A DNA stretch of 64,000 nucleotides from Streptomyces griseochromogenes. GTDB lineage: Bacteria; Actinomycetota; Actinomycetes; Streptomycetales; Streptomycetaceae. Positions 34,005-42,597 of the stretch are shown piece after piece (the first letter of the stretch is position 1; every line of letters begins with the position of its first letter). The notes under the pieces were generated by a model. It was not told where the DNA came from, made no database searches, and saw only the letters and a list, made by a program, of their open reading frames with translations. The DNA lies in assembly GCF_001542625.1 (NCBI RefSeq), contig NZ_CP016279.1, forward strand, positions 6,944,001-7,008,000, written 5' to 3'. Both the position numbers and the translations under genes were made by a program.

Positions 34005-34721
34005 ATGGACGTCATCGAACTGCTCCCCCGCCTCCACCTGCTGCGCTTCCCCGTCGGACAGGCCTATCTCTGGCGTGACGACGAGGAGTTGACGCTGATC
34101 GACGCGGGCGCGGTCGGCTCGGGCCGGACGATCGCCGACGCGATCACGGCGCTGGGCCGCGCCCCCGGGGACGTACGGCGGATCGTGCTGACCCATTTCC
34201 ACGAGGACCACGCGGGCGGGGCGGGCGAGTTCGCCGCGCTGAGCGGTGCCGAGGTGCTGGCGCACCGTCTGGACGCGCCGTTCGTACGCGGTGAACGGCC
34301 CGGCCCGCCCCCGCGGTTCGAGGAGTGGGAACTGCCGGTCCACGCGGAGGTGTCGCGGTGGCTGCCCGAGGGCGAGCCGGTGGTCCCGCCGAGCGTGACC
34401 CCCGTGTCCGACGGCGAGGTGCTCGGCTTCGGCGGCGGTGCGCGGGTGGTCCACGTCCCCGGGCACACGGACGGCAGCATCGCCGTGCTCGTCCCCGACG
34501 AGGGCGTCCTGTTCACGGGCGACACGGTGGCCGCCTCCCCGGTGGACGCAACGGTGATGCCGGGCGTGTTCAACCTCGACCGCCGGCAACTCCTGGACTC
34601 CCTGGACCGGTTGGCCTCCCTCGACGCGGAGGTGGCGTGCTTCGGGCACGGCGACCCGGTGCTGGTCAGGGCTTCGGCGGCACTGCGCAGAGCGACGGAC
34701 AACCCTACGGCCACCGGCTGA
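34005..34721 (+). CDS. MBL-fold metallo-hydrolase
   Basis: This 238-residue enzyme has the HxHxDH metal motif LTHFHEDHAGG (H64, H66, D68, H69), then H154 in VPGHTDGS, D173 in TGDTV, and a terminal histidine in CFGHGDPV, a complete di-zinc set. The LYLWRDDEELTLID-type N-terminus fits the glyoxalase II-like branch. It lies 97 bases before the nitrile hydratase genes on the same strand. I see no functional link beyond position. Confidence 0.87.
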   Translation: MDVIELLPRLHLLRFPVGQAYLWRDDEELTLIDAGAVGSGRTIADAITALGRAPGDVRRIVLTHFHEDHAGGAGEFAALSGAEVLAHRLDAPFVRGERPGPPPRFEEWELPVHAEVSRWLPEGEPVVPPSVTPVSDGEVLGFGGGARVVHVPGHTDGSIAVLVPDEGVLFTGDTVAASPVDATVMPGVFNLDRRQLLDSLDRLASLDAEVACFGHGDPVLVRASAALRRATDNPTATG

Positions 34722-34818
34722 CCGGGGTGTCCTTCGGCGGACCGCGACGCCGAGAACACCCTTCGCCTACAATTTCAGTGACCATGTCCACCATTGCCCA
34801 CATATGCGAGATTATGTG

Positions 34819-35490
34819 ATGGATGGTATTGCCGATATGGGGGGAACACGCGGATGGGGTCCCGTTCATCCGCCGAGACCCGATGAACCCGTCTTCGAGG
34901 AACCCTGGCAGGGCAAGGCTTTCGCGCTTGCGATCCTCTCCAGCCGCGTAGCCTGCGGCGGCATCAACACGGACGCCTTCCGGCACGCGCTGGAGCGCCT
35001 GGACCGGGCCGCCTACCTGGACGACGGCTACTACGGGCGCTGGATCAACGCCGGGGAGCTGTTGCTCACGGACAGCACCGTCCTGGCGCCGGGCGCGGTC
35101 GACGCGCGCGCCCGCAGTCTGCGCGGCGAACACGTCCGGGAACCGGCGGTCCCGGAGCCCACCCGGCCGGACTATCGCCCTGCCGCCGAGGGCTCGCTGC
35201 GCACCGTGGACACCGCTCCGGCCTTCGCCGTCGGCCGGCGCGTGCGCGCCAGGGACATGTCGCCGGCCGGGCACACCCGGCTCCCCGGCTACCTGCGGGG
35301 CCGCACCGGCGTCGTCGAACTCGTCCAGCCCGCCGCGGTGCTGCCGGACACCAACGCGCACTTCCTGGGCGAGAACCCGCAGCACGTCTACTCGGTGCGG
35401 TTCGACTCGTACGAGCTGTGGGGCGCCGACGCCGAACCCTTCGCGCTCACCGCGGAGCTGTACGAGTGCTACCTGGAGACGACCTCATGA
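34819..35490 (+). CDS. nthB: Nitrile hydratase subunit beta, cobalt-type
   Basis: The 223-residue protein begins [20 protein letters not shown], matching the start MNGIHDxGG of known beta subunits. Further conserved parts are [16 protein letters not shown], the [19 protein letters not shown] barrel with its conserved arginines, and [15 protein letters not shown]. The beta subunit forms half of the active-site cavity and supplies arginines that hydrogen-bond the modified cysteines of the alpha subunit. The start at 34819 fits the family; an upstream in-frame ATG at 34804 is possible. Neither has a visible ribosome-binding site. The stop overlaps the alpha start by ATGA. Confidence 0.93.
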   Translation: MDGIADMGGTRGWGPVHPPRPDEPVFEEPWQGKAFALAILSSRVACGGINTDAFRHALERLDRAAYLDDGYYGRWINAGELLLTDSTVLAPGAVDARARSLRGEHVREPAVPEPTRPDYRPAAEGSLRTVDTAPAFAVGRRVRARDMSPAGHTRLPGYLRGRTGVVELVQPAAVLPDTNAHFLGENPQHVYSVRFDSYELWGADAEPFALTAELYECYLETTS

Positions 35491-36086
35491 CCACCACCCG
35501 CGGACAGGGCGAGAGGCTTCCCGCGGCCCTGCGCACCGAGGCGCTCGAGCAGCTGCTCACCGAGCGGGGCCTGATCGACCCGAAGGTGATGAACGGCATC
35601 ATCACCACCTACGAGACCAGCGTGGGACCGCTCAACGGGGCCAAGGTCGTCGCCAAGGCCTGGACGGACCCGGAGTATCGCAGGCGGCTGCTCGCGGACG
35701 GCACCGCCGCCATCAAGGAGCTGGGATTCTCCGGACAGCAGGGCGAGCACATCGTCGTCGTGGAGAACACCGCGACCACCCACAACGTAGTGGTCTGCAC
35801 GCTGTGCTCGTGCTATCCGTGGCCGGTGCTCGGCCTGCCGCCGAGCTGGTACAAGGACCCCGCCTACCGTGCGCGGATCGTCAGGGAGCCGCGGACGGTG
35901 CTGGCCGAGATGGGACTCGTGCTCTCCGACGACGTGCGGATCGTCGTCCGCGACTCCACCAGCGAGGTGCGTTGGCTGGTGCTGCCCGAACGGCCGGCCG
36001 GAACCGAGCACCTCTCCGAGGAAGAGCTCGTGCCGTTGGTAACGAGGGACGCGATGGTGGGCGTGGCGAAGGCGGGGACCCCATGA
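35487..36086 (+). CDS. nthA: Nitrile hydratase subunit alpha, cobalt-type
   Basis: The 199-residue catalytic subunit contains the metal claw VCTLCSC with ligands C104, C107, S108 and C109. The threonine at 105 marks the cobalt type; iron enzymes have serine there. In the family, two of these cysteines are oxidised to sulfinate and sulfenate. Other family blocks are present, such as [33 protein letters not shown] and [16 protein letters not shown]. It converts nitriles to amides in the cytosol together with the beta subunit. Both ends overlap neighbours by ATGA. Confidence 0.95.
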   Translation: MTTTRGQGERLPAALRTEALEQLLTERGLIDPKVMNGIITTYETSVGPLNGAKVVAKAWTDPEYRRRLLADGTAAIKELGFSGQQGEHIVVVENTATTHNVVVCTLCSCYPWPVLGLPPSWYKDPAYRARIVREPRTVLAEMGLVLSDDVRIVVRDSTSEVRWLVLPERPAGTEHLSEEELVPLVTRDAMVGVAKAGTP

Positions 36087-36451
36087 GCGCACCGCTGGAC
36101 ATCGAGGGCCCGGCCGCACCGCCCCGCTCCAACGGCGAGCTGGTGTTCGCCGAGCCGTGGGAGAGCCGCGCCTTCGGTATGGCCGTCGGTCTCCACGAGG
36201 CGGGCGCGTTCACCTGGGCGCAGTTCCAGGCCGCGTTGATCGCCCGGATCTCCGCGTGGGAGAAGGCGTCGGCGCGAACGGAGCCCTACGACTACTACCC
36301 GCTCTGGCTGGGTGCCCTGGAGGACGTGCTCGCCGGCCTGGGCATCGTGTCCACGGACGAGGTCACCGCACGCGCGAAGGCCCTGGCGCGGCGCCCCGAG
36401 GGCCATGACCACCGTCACCGTCACCGTCACGGACATCCGTACGCACACTGA
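36083..36451 (+). CDS. Nitrile hydratase accessory (activator) protein with His-rich tail
   Basis: This 122-residue protein matches the beta-like P14K/activator family: [34 protein letters not shown] and [17 protein letters not shown], all related to the N-terminal part of the beta subunit. Such proteins swap alpha subunits to deliver cobalt. The tail [16 protein letters not shown] carries seven histidines within 16 residues and is a likely cobalt-binding extension. I do not recall such a tail as general in this family. The start overlaps the alpha stop, and a terminator hairpin follows. Confidence 0.9.
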   Translation: MSAPLDIEGPAAPPRSNGELVFAEPWESRAFGMAVGLHEAGAFTWAQFQAALIARISAWEKASARTEPYDYYPLWLGALEDVLAGLGIVSTDEVTARAKALARRPEGHDHRHRHRHGHPYAH

Positions 36452-36500
36452 CCCGGCGGCGTCCTCGCGGGGGCCCTCCCGCCCCACGGAACAGCGAAAT

Positions 36501-36528
36501 CCCCGCCGACATCATGGATGCGGCGGGG
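36501..36528. terminator. Bidirectional terminator after the nitrile hydratase operon
   Basis: CCCCGCCG at 36501-36508 is perfectly complementary to CGGCGGGG at 36521-36528, with a 12-base loop. It sits between the ends of the convergent activator and Nudix genes and could serve both. Confidence 0.7.
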
Positions 36529-36541
36529 AACCGAAGGGCTG

Positions 36542-37597
36542 TCAGGCGGCCTGGCCGGCGACCGGGACACCGGCCTCCAGATAGATCGCGGCCCCGCGCT
36601 CACGTGCCCGCAACGCCCAGCGCAGCCGCTCGTAGCGCACCGGCGGCAGCATCCCGGCCGCCTCCTGCTCGGTGGCGAAGCGCCACCCGCGCAGCTCCGG
36701 TCCCGGCAGCAGCACCCCGGACGCCTCGGCGGGGTCCAGCCGGCCGCCGTCGAAGAGCAGGCGCAGTCCGCCGTAGCCGGGGGGTGCGGGCCGCTCCCAG
36801 TCCACGACGAGCAGCCGCGGCACCTCGCGCAGCCGTATCCCGGTCTCCTCGGCGACCTCCCGCATGCCGGCCCGCGCGGGAGCCTCGCCCCGCTCGACCA
36901 CACCGCCCGGGAACTCCCAGCCGGGCTTGTAGGTGGGGTCGACCAGCAGGACCCGGTCGTGCTCGTCGAAGAGCAGCACCCCGGCGGCGAGGGTCTCGGC
37001 GGTGGGCTCGGGGGTCTGCACGATCTCGCAGGGGGCCACGGCGCCGCTGCCGACGGCGTCGGCGATCCGGACAGCGGTCTCGTACGGGCCGAGGGCGCTG
37101 GTGTCGACCAGGTGGGCGTCGGCGGTGAGCCAGGCCGCGAGGGCGGCCCGGTAGGGCTCGATGTGGTCGTACGACCACTGCCGGACGCGCATCTCGCCGT
37201 CGGGCAGGTCCGGTGGGATCTCCCGACCGGCTATGCGCTCGCGCAGTATCGTTTCGGCCGGGGCGAGCAGCAGATGCCGTACGGGTATCCGGCGGGCGGC
37301 GAGGCCGCCGAAGATCTCGTCACGGTACTCCTGGCGCAGCAGGGTCATGGGGACCACGAGGGTCCCGCCCAGCTCGGCCAGCATCGCGGCCGCCGTGTCG
37401 ATCACGAGCCGGCGCCAGATCGACAGGTCCTGGAAGTCGCCGACCTCGGCGAGGCACTTGGGCGGCAGCAGGTGCGTGAGCGCTGCGCCGATGACCTCGG
37501 GGTCGAAGAGCGTGCTGTTCGGGATCAGCTCGATCAGTTCCCGTGCGGTGGTGGTCTTCCCCGCACCGAAAGCGCCGTTGATCCAGACGACGGTCAC
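36542..37597 (-). CDS. TmrB-like P-loop kinase fused to a Nudix hydrolase
   Basis: The 351-residue protein joins two domains. Residues 1-190 are a P-loop kinase with Walker A INGAFGAGKTTTA, resembling TmrB, the Bacillus tunicamycin-resistance ATP-binding protein. Residues 200-345 form a Nudix domain with a full Nudix box at 232-254 (GVVERGEAPARAGMREVAEE, then TGI). The combination suggests handling of a nucleotide-containing toxic metabolite: sequestering or phosphorylating it and cleaving a diphosphate. That is inference. The GTG start at 37597 follows GAGGGGGAACC. Confidence 0.87.
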   Translation of the reverse strand: MTVVWINGAFGAGKTTTARELIELIPNSTLFDPEVIGAALTHLLPPKCLAEVGDFQDLSIWRRLVIDTAAAMLAELGGTLVVPMTLLRQEYRDEIFGGLAARRIPVRHLLLAPAETILRERIAGREIPPDLPDGEMRVRQWSYDHIEPYRAALAAWLTADAHLVDTSALGPYETAVRIADAVGSGAVAPCEIVQTPEPTAETLAAGVLLFDEHDRVLLVDPTYKPGWEFPGGVVERGEAPARAGMREVAEETGIRLREVPRLLVVDWERPAPPGYGGLRLLFDGGRLDPAEASGVLLPGPELRGWRFATEQEAAGMLPPVRYERLRWALRARERGAAIYLEAGVPVAGQAA

Positions 37598-37732
37598 GGT
37601 TCCCCCTCTTCTGTTGGCCCCCTGGGGCTTGCCCGCTCCACCCTGCCACGGAAACCACATCCCGTTGAGGGCGCGCACAGGAGAGCGCCGGTGCCCCCTG
37701 TGGCGGGGGCACCGGCGCATTCGCGCCACGGG

Positions 37733-37924
37733 CTACTCGTGCCCCGGCGTGTGGTTCTCGGCGGCCGGTCCGTCCGGGCCGGCCGGGTGGTCGGCGCTGT
37801 CGAGAGTCCCGGAGACACCGGGGTCGGCGACAGGTGTGTGGTCCGCGCCGTGCGACGGGGTGACGGCGGCCACGACGAATCCGGTGGCGAGGGTGGCGAG
37901 TGCGAGCATGCTGCGCTTCTTCAT
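37733..37924 (-). CDS. Small secreted protein
   Basis: The 63-residue product has a clear signal peptide: MKKRSMLALATLATGFVVAA ends near a likely cleavage after THSHG-like SHG. The mature part is short, acidic and rich in Pro, Gly, His and Asp. The domain is not recognised. Codon bias and the convincing signal peptide support a real gene even though it is very short. Its start at 37924 faces the alpha-galactosidase gene across a 362-base divergent gap. Confidence 0.6.
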   Translation of the reverse strand: MKKRSMLALATLATGFVVAAVTPSHGADHTPVADPGVSGTLDSADHPAGPDGPAAENHTPGHE

Positions 37925-38286
37925 ACCGTGGTGAACTGCGCAACCCGCCAGGGGTCACGCGGATCGCCGCGATCGGGCTCTGCGGACCGGCCGTCCGCGC
38001 GCACGGCCCGCCCGGGTGAAACCTCTGGGGCGGCGTGGAGTCCGTCAGCCGCATCGGGGGCGTGCACGAGTTCCGCCGCCGCGACGGGAGGCCGGGCGAA
38101 CCAACACAATCGAACGCCTGGCCCTTCACCGTCCCGCTAAATCCGCCACCGTCAAGGGGACTGACGGAATATCGAACAACTCTGACCCACCTCTTCCAAC
38201 ACAGTCAGACACGTCCTACCGTAAACGCGCACCGGTGACACGTACATGCCGTCATCCATCTTTCGCGAGTCGGAGGAACGTCGACG
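37925..38286. promoter_or_regulatory. Long 5' region upstream of the alpha-galactosidase gene
   Basis: No gene with a good start is visible. A possible promoter for the alpha-galactosidase is TTCCAA at about 38195 with TACCGT 17 bases downstream. This is weak but falls in a lower-GC stretch (about 38150-38240). A carbon-source regulator probably acts here, but I found no clear operator. Confidence 0.35.
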
Positions 38287-40323
38287 ATGCGTCACCCTCA
38301 CACCCGCACCATCCGCCGAAGAGCGGCCGGAGCGCTCGCCGCGGGCCTGCTGTGCGCGGCGGGCCTCGCCGCCCCCGCGGTCGCGGCGCCCGTCCGGCCC
38401 CCCGCCGCCGCGCCCTCCCTGGCCGACGGCCTCGCCCTCACCCCGCCCATGGGCTTCAACAACTGGAACTCCACGCACTGCGGCGCGGACTTCGACGAGG
38501 CCATGGTCAAGGGGATCGCGGACCTCTTCGTCGACAAGGGCCTCAAGGACGCCGGCTACCGGTACGTGAACCTCGACGACTGCTGGGCGCTGCCGGACCG
38601 CGACGCGAACGGCAAGCTGGTGCCGGACCCGGCCCGCTTCCCGAACGGCATCAAGGCGGTCGCCGACTATGTGCACTCCAAGGGCCTCAAGCTCGGCATC
38701 TACACCAGTGCCGGGATCAAGACCTGCAACAGCGCGGGCTTCCCGGGCGCGCTCGGCCACGAGTACAGCGACGCGCGGCAGTTCGCCGACTGGGGCGTGG
38801 ACTACCTCAAGTACGACAACTGCAACAACCTCGGCGTCGACGCGAAGCTGCGCTACCGGACCATGCGGGACGCGCTCAAGGCTGCCTCCCAGGCGACAGG
38901 CCGGCCCATCGTCTACAGCATCTGCGAATGGGGCGAGAACAAGCCGTGGGAGTGGGCCTCGGACGTCGGCCACCTGTGGCGGACCACCGGTGACATCAGC
39001 GACAGCTGGGGTTCGATGGTGTCGATCCTCAAGCAGAACCTGCCGCTCGCGCCGTACGCCGGACCCGGTCACTGGAACGACCCCGACATGCTGGAGGTCG
39101 GCAACGGCGGCATGACCGACACCGAGTACCGCTCGCACTTCTCCCTCTGGTCGGTCATGGCCGCGCCGCTGCTCATCGGCACCGATCTGCGCAAGGCCTC
39201 CCCGGCGACCTTCGACATCCTGGACAACAAGGAGGTCATCGCCGTCGACCAGGACCCGCTGGGCAGACAGGGCACGGTCGTGTCCTCGGGAGCCGGGCGG
39301 TGGGTCGTCGCCAAGGAGATGAAGGACGGCAGCCGCGCCGTCGCCCTGTTCAACGAGTCCGGCTCCGCCCAGCGGATCGCCACCACGGCCACGGCCGTCG
39401 GCCTCCCGGACGCCCCCGGCTACACCCTGCGCGACCTGTGGCAGCACCGCGGCTACAACACCGCGGGCACCATCGCCGCGACCGTTCCGGCCCACGGTAC
39501 GGTCCTGCTGCGCGTCTCGGCCGACCCCGACTGGGCCACCCACCCGCCCGCCGTGGAACTCGGCCTGGACACGAGCCCGTTGCTGGAGGCCGGCACCCCG
39601 GCCGCGCTGACCAGCGCCGTCACCGACCTGGGCCGCACGGCCGCACGCCGGGTGTCCGTGTCGCTGACCGGCCCTGCCGGATGGAGCGTCCGGCCCACCT
39701 CGGCGACCACGGCCGCCGCCCTGCCCACGGGCGGGTCCCTGCGCACCGGCTGGAAGGTCACCGCTCCGACGGGGACGCCGGCGGGGTCGTACGGCCTCTC
39801 GCTCAAGGCGAGTTACCGCTCGCCCGCCGGCGAGAGCGTCGTCAGCACCCTCCCGCTGACCGCGACCGTCGTGCTGGCGCCGCCCACCGGGACGTCGTAC
39901 CTCAGCGATCTGCCGTGGCTGTCGGCGACCAGCGGCTGGGGACCGGTCGAGCGCGACACCAGCAACGGGGAGAGCGACGCGGGCGACGGCCACCCGATCA
40001 GCCTGGGCGGCGTGGTGTACCCCAAGGGGCTGGGCGTACACGCCGAGAGCGAGGTCTCCTTCTACACCGGCAAGGCCTGCGAGAAGGTCACGGCCGATGT
40101 CGGCGTGGACGACGAGAAGGGCGCGAAGGGCACCGTCGCCTTCGAGATCTGGGCGGACGGCACCAAGGCCGCCTCGACCGGTGTGCTGACCAACGCACAG
40201 CCGGCCCAGCCGCTCACCGCCGATGTCACCGGCGCCCAGGTGGTCCGCCTCGTCGTCACCGACGGCGGCGACGGCATCGACTCGGACCACGCGGACTGGG
40301 CGGACGCCCGGCTCAGCTGCTGA
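38287..40323 (+). CDS. Secreted GH27 alpha-galactosidase with NPCBM domain
   Basis: The 678-residue enzyme has an N-terminal twin-arginine-rich signal region (RRRAAGALAAGLLCAAGLAA, cleavage near residue 34). A GH27 barrel follows with PPMGFNNWNS at 53-62, nucleophile D177 in YLKYDNCN and acid/base D236 in WRTTGDISDSW, assigned by analogy to human alpha-galactosidase. Residues 390-520 are a beta-sandwich/NEW3-like part. The last 145 residues form an NPCBM carbohydrate-binding domain (VYPKGLGVHAESEVSFYTG). It would release terminal galactose from plant galactomannans or oligosaccharides outside the cell. The nearby ROK kinase and LacI gene suggest a sugar-use locus. Confidence 0.92.
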   Translation: MRHPHTRTIRRRAAGALAAGLLCAAGLAAPAVAAPVRPPAAAPSLADGLALTPPMGFNNWNSTHCGADFDEAMVKGIADLFVDKGLKDAGYRYVNLDDCWALPDRDANGKLVPDPARFPNGIKAVADYVHSKGLKLGIYTSAGIKTCNSAGFPGALGHEYSDARQFADWGVDYLKYDNCNNLGVDAKLRYRTMRDALKAASQATGRPIVYSICEWGENKPWEWASDVGHLWRTTGDISDSWGSMVSILKQNLPLAPYAGPGHWNDPDMLEVGNGGMTDTEYRSHFSLWSVMAAPLLIGTDLRKASPATFDILDNKEVIAVDQDPLGRQGTVVSSGAGRWVVAKEMKDGSRAVALFNESGSAQRIATTATAVGLPDAPGYTLRDLWQHRGYNTAGTIAATVPAHGTVLLRVSADPDWATHPPAVELGLDTSPLLEAGTPAALTSAVTDLGRTAARRVSVSLTGPAGWSVRPTSATTAAALPTGGSLRTGWKVTAPTGTPAGSYGLSLKASYRSPAGESVVSTLPLTATVVLAPPTGTSYLSDLPWLSATSGWGPVERDTSNGESDAGDGHPISLGGVVYPKGLGVHAESEVSFYTGKACEKVTADVGVDDEKGAKGTVAFEIWADGTKAASTGVLTNAQPAQPLTADVTGAQVVRLVVTDGGDGIDSDHADWADARLSC

Positions 40324-40363
40324 GACGATTCCGAGGGGATTCGGGCGCCCGCCGGTGCCTCGC

Positions 40364-41317
40364 TCAGACCCCCGCCGCGGTCGCGTCCGGCCTGCGGGCC
40401 AGCGCGGCCGCGGCGGCGCCGACCAGGCCGGCGTCCGTGCCCATCTGCGCGGGCGCGACCGTCAGCCGCCGCACGAAGGACAGCGTCGCGTAGTCGGCGA
40501 GCGCCTTGCGCAGCGGCGTGAAGAGGATGTCGCCCGCGTTGCCGACGCCCCCGCCGATCACCGCGATGTCGATCTCCACCAGCGTCGCGGTGGCCGCGAT
40601 CCCGGCGGCCAGGGCCTGCGCGGCCCGCTCGAAGGAGGCCACGGCGACCGGGTCGCCCCGCCGGGCCGCGGCGGCCACCGCGGCGGCGGAGGTGTCGCCG
40701 TCGGGGCCGGGCCGCCAGCCCTGCTCCAGGGCCCGGCGGGCGATGTTGGGGCCGCTCGCGATGCGCTCGACACAGCCGCGCGAGCCGCACGGGCACGGAT
40801 CCCCGTCGAGATCGACGCTGATGTGCCCGATGTGCCCGGCGTTCCCGGTCGGGCCGGGATGCAGCTGCCCGCCCAGGACCAGGCCGCCGCCGACGCCGGT
40901 CGAGACCACCATGCACAGCGCGTTGTCGTGGCCGCGGGCGGCGCCCTGCCAGTGCTCGGCCGCCGTGATCGCCACGCCGTCGCCGATCAGCTCGACCGGC
41001 AGGCCGCCGGTGGCCGCGTGCACCCGGGCGACCAGCGGGAAGTCGCGCCAGCCCGGCACGTTCACCGGGCTCACGGTGCCCGCCGAGGCGTCCACCGGGC
41101 CCGCGCTGCCGATGCCGATCGAGGCGGCGCGTCCCCACAGGGGCGACCCGGCGAGATCGCCGAGCACCTCCTCGACGGCCCGCATGACCGTTTCGCCGTC
41201 CTGCTGTGCGGGCGTCGCACGCTGTGCGCGCGCCTGAATCCGTCCGTGACCGTCCACCAGCGCGCCGGCGATCTTGGTGCCGCCGATGTCCAGGGCCGCC
41301 ACGAGGTCGGTGTACAT
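40364..41317 (-). CDS. ROK-family sugar kinase (glucokinase-like)
   Basis: The 317-residue protein has the phosphate loop LDIGGTKIAGALVD near residues 9-22, the substrate segment PVNVPGWRDFP, GDGVAITAAEHW and the zinc motif CPCGSRGCVE. Unlike the regulator at 11322-12560 it lacks a DNA-binding domain and keeps DxGGTK, so it is most likely an active hexose kinase for glucose or N-acetylglucosamine/mannosamine. It is divergent from a LacI-type regulator. The ATG at 41317 follows GGGGAG. Confidence 0.9.
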   Translation of the reverse strand: MYTDLVAALDIGGTKIAGALVDGHGRIQARAQRATPAQQDGETVMRAVEEVLGDLAGSPLWGRAASIGIGSAGPVDASAGTVSPVNVPGWRDFPLVARVHAATGGLPVELIGDGVAITAAEHWQGAARGHDNALCMVVSTGVGGGLVLGGQLHPGPTGNAGHIGHISVDLDGDPCPCGSRGCVERIASGPNIARRALEQGWRPGPDGDTSAAAVAAAARRGDPVAVASFERAAQALAAGIAATATLVEIDIAVIGGGVGNAGDILFTPLRKALADYATLSFVRRLTVAPAQMGTDAGLVGAAAAALARRPDATAAGV

Positions 41318-41421
41318 CAGTGTCAGATCTCCCCGTCGAACATTGAGAACCAGAAAGAGGCCGCCGGTCAAGCGGTGGGGGCGCGGGCCGGAGACAGCGC
41401 TGGACAGTCTCTCGCGCATCT

Positions 41422-41433
41422 GACAACGTTGTC
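41422..41433. promoter_or_regulatory. LacI-type operator GACAACGTTGTC
   Basis: GACAACGTTGTC is a perfect 12-bp palindrome in the gap between the divergent ROK kinase and LacI genes. LacI-family proteins typically bind even palindromes with a central CG, so it very likely serves the adjacent regulator. It lies about 100 bases from each start codon. Confidence 0.72.
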
Positions 41434-41528
41434 CAGGCTCTATGCTCGACGCCACATCCTCATACAAATCCAAGGGTCGTCGCACCACCTACGTGGAAAT
41501 GACAGACGACAGGACAGGACAGCGCATC

Positions 41529-42590
41529 GTGCCCGAGACCACCCGCCGCGCAGACCGCCACACGGACAGCCTCTCCGGGACCCGCTACGGCAACCGTCCC
41601 ACGATGAAGGACGTGGCCGCGCGCGCCGGAGTCGGCCTGAAGACGGTGTCCCGCGTGGTCAACGGCGAGCCCGGAGTCACGCCCGACACCGAGCGCCGCG
41701 TCCAGGAGGCGATCGACGCGCTCGGCTTCCGCCGCAACGACAGCGCACGCGTGCTGCGCAAAGGCCGTACGGCCAGCATCGGCCTGGTCCTGGAGGACCT
41801 CGCCGACCCCTTCTACGGCCCGCTGAGCCGCGCGGTCGAGGAGGTGGCCCGGGCCCACGGCGCCCTGCTGATCAACGGCTCCAGCGCCGAGGACCCGGAG
41901 CGGGAGCAGGAGCTGGCGCTGGCGCTGTGCGCACGGCGGGTGGACGGTCTCGTGGTGATCCCGGCCGGGGACGACCACCGGTACCTGGAGCCGGAGATCA
42001 AGGCCGGGGTGGCGACCGTGTTCGTGGACCGCCCCGCCGGGAAGATCGACGCCGACGTCGTGCTGTCCGACAACTACGGCGGTGCCCGCGACGGTGTCGC
42101 CCACCTGATCGCGCACGGCCACCGCCGGATCGGGTTCATCGGCGACATGCCCCGCATCCACACCGCGGCCGAGCGGCTGCGCGGCTACCGGGCCGCGATG
42201 GAGGACGCGGGGATACCGGTCGAGGAGCGGTGGATGTCCCTCGGCCAGACGGATCCCGTGCGAGTGCGCCGGGCGGCCGAGGAGATGCTCTCGGGTCCCT
42301 CCCCCGTCACCGCGATCTTCACGGGCAACAACCGGGTGACGGTCACCGTGATCCGTGTCCTCGCCGAGCGGTCCCGCCAGGTCGCCCTGGTCGGCTTCGA
42401 CGACATCGAGCTGGCCGATCTGCTCCAGCCGGGCGTCACGGTCGTCGCCCAGGACGCGGCCGCTCTCGGCCGGACCGCCGCCGAGCGCCTCTTCCGCCAG
42501 CTGGAGGGCACACTCGTCGCACCGGAGCGCATCGAGCTGCCGACCCGCCTGATCACCCGCGGCTCCGGCGAGCTGCCGCCCGCCGAGTGA
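41529..42590 (+). CDS. LacI-family transcriptional regulator
   Basis: The 353-residue protein has a LacI helix-turn-helix (MKDVAARAGVGLKTVSRVVN, with the hinge VLRKGRTASIGLV) and a periplasmic-binding-like effector domain: DLADPFYGPLSRAVE, GLVVIPAGDD, FVDRP, GHRRIGFIG and DDIELADLLQPG. It is divergent from the ROK kinase around a perfect palindrome and probably controls it and perhaps the alpha-galactosidase. The GTG at 41529 has AGGACAG eight bases upstream; an ATG at 41499 would add ten residues. Confidence 0.9.
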   Translation: MPETTRRADRHTDSLSGTRYGNRPTMKDVAARAGVGLKTVSRVVNGEPGVTPDTERRVQEAIDALGFRRNDSARVLRKGRTASIGLVLEDLADPFYGPLSRAVEEVARAHGALLINGSSAEDPEREQELALALCARRVDGLVVIPAGDDHRYLEPEIKAGVATVFVDRPAGKIDADVVLSDNYGGARDGVAHLIAHGHRRIGFIGDMPRIHTAAERLRGYRAAMEDAGIPVEERWMSLGQTDPVRVRRAAEEMLSGPSPVTAIFTGNNRVTVTVIRVLAERSRQVALVGFDDIELADLLQPGVTVVAQDAAALGRTAAERLFRQLEGTLVAPERIELPTRLITRGSGELPPAE

Positions 42591-42597
42591 GCCGCCC

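Noticed and set aside
34005..34721. MBL-fold enzyme as the amidase partner of nitrile hydratase
   Set aside because: It has a hydrolase metal site of the glyoxalase II type, not the amidase Ser-Ser-Lys signature, and is separated by its own gap.
38152..40290. Long minus-strand frame opposite the alpha-galactosidase
   Set aside because: The plus strand has a signal peptide, catalytic aspartates and an NPCBM domain; the antisense frame shows no domain.
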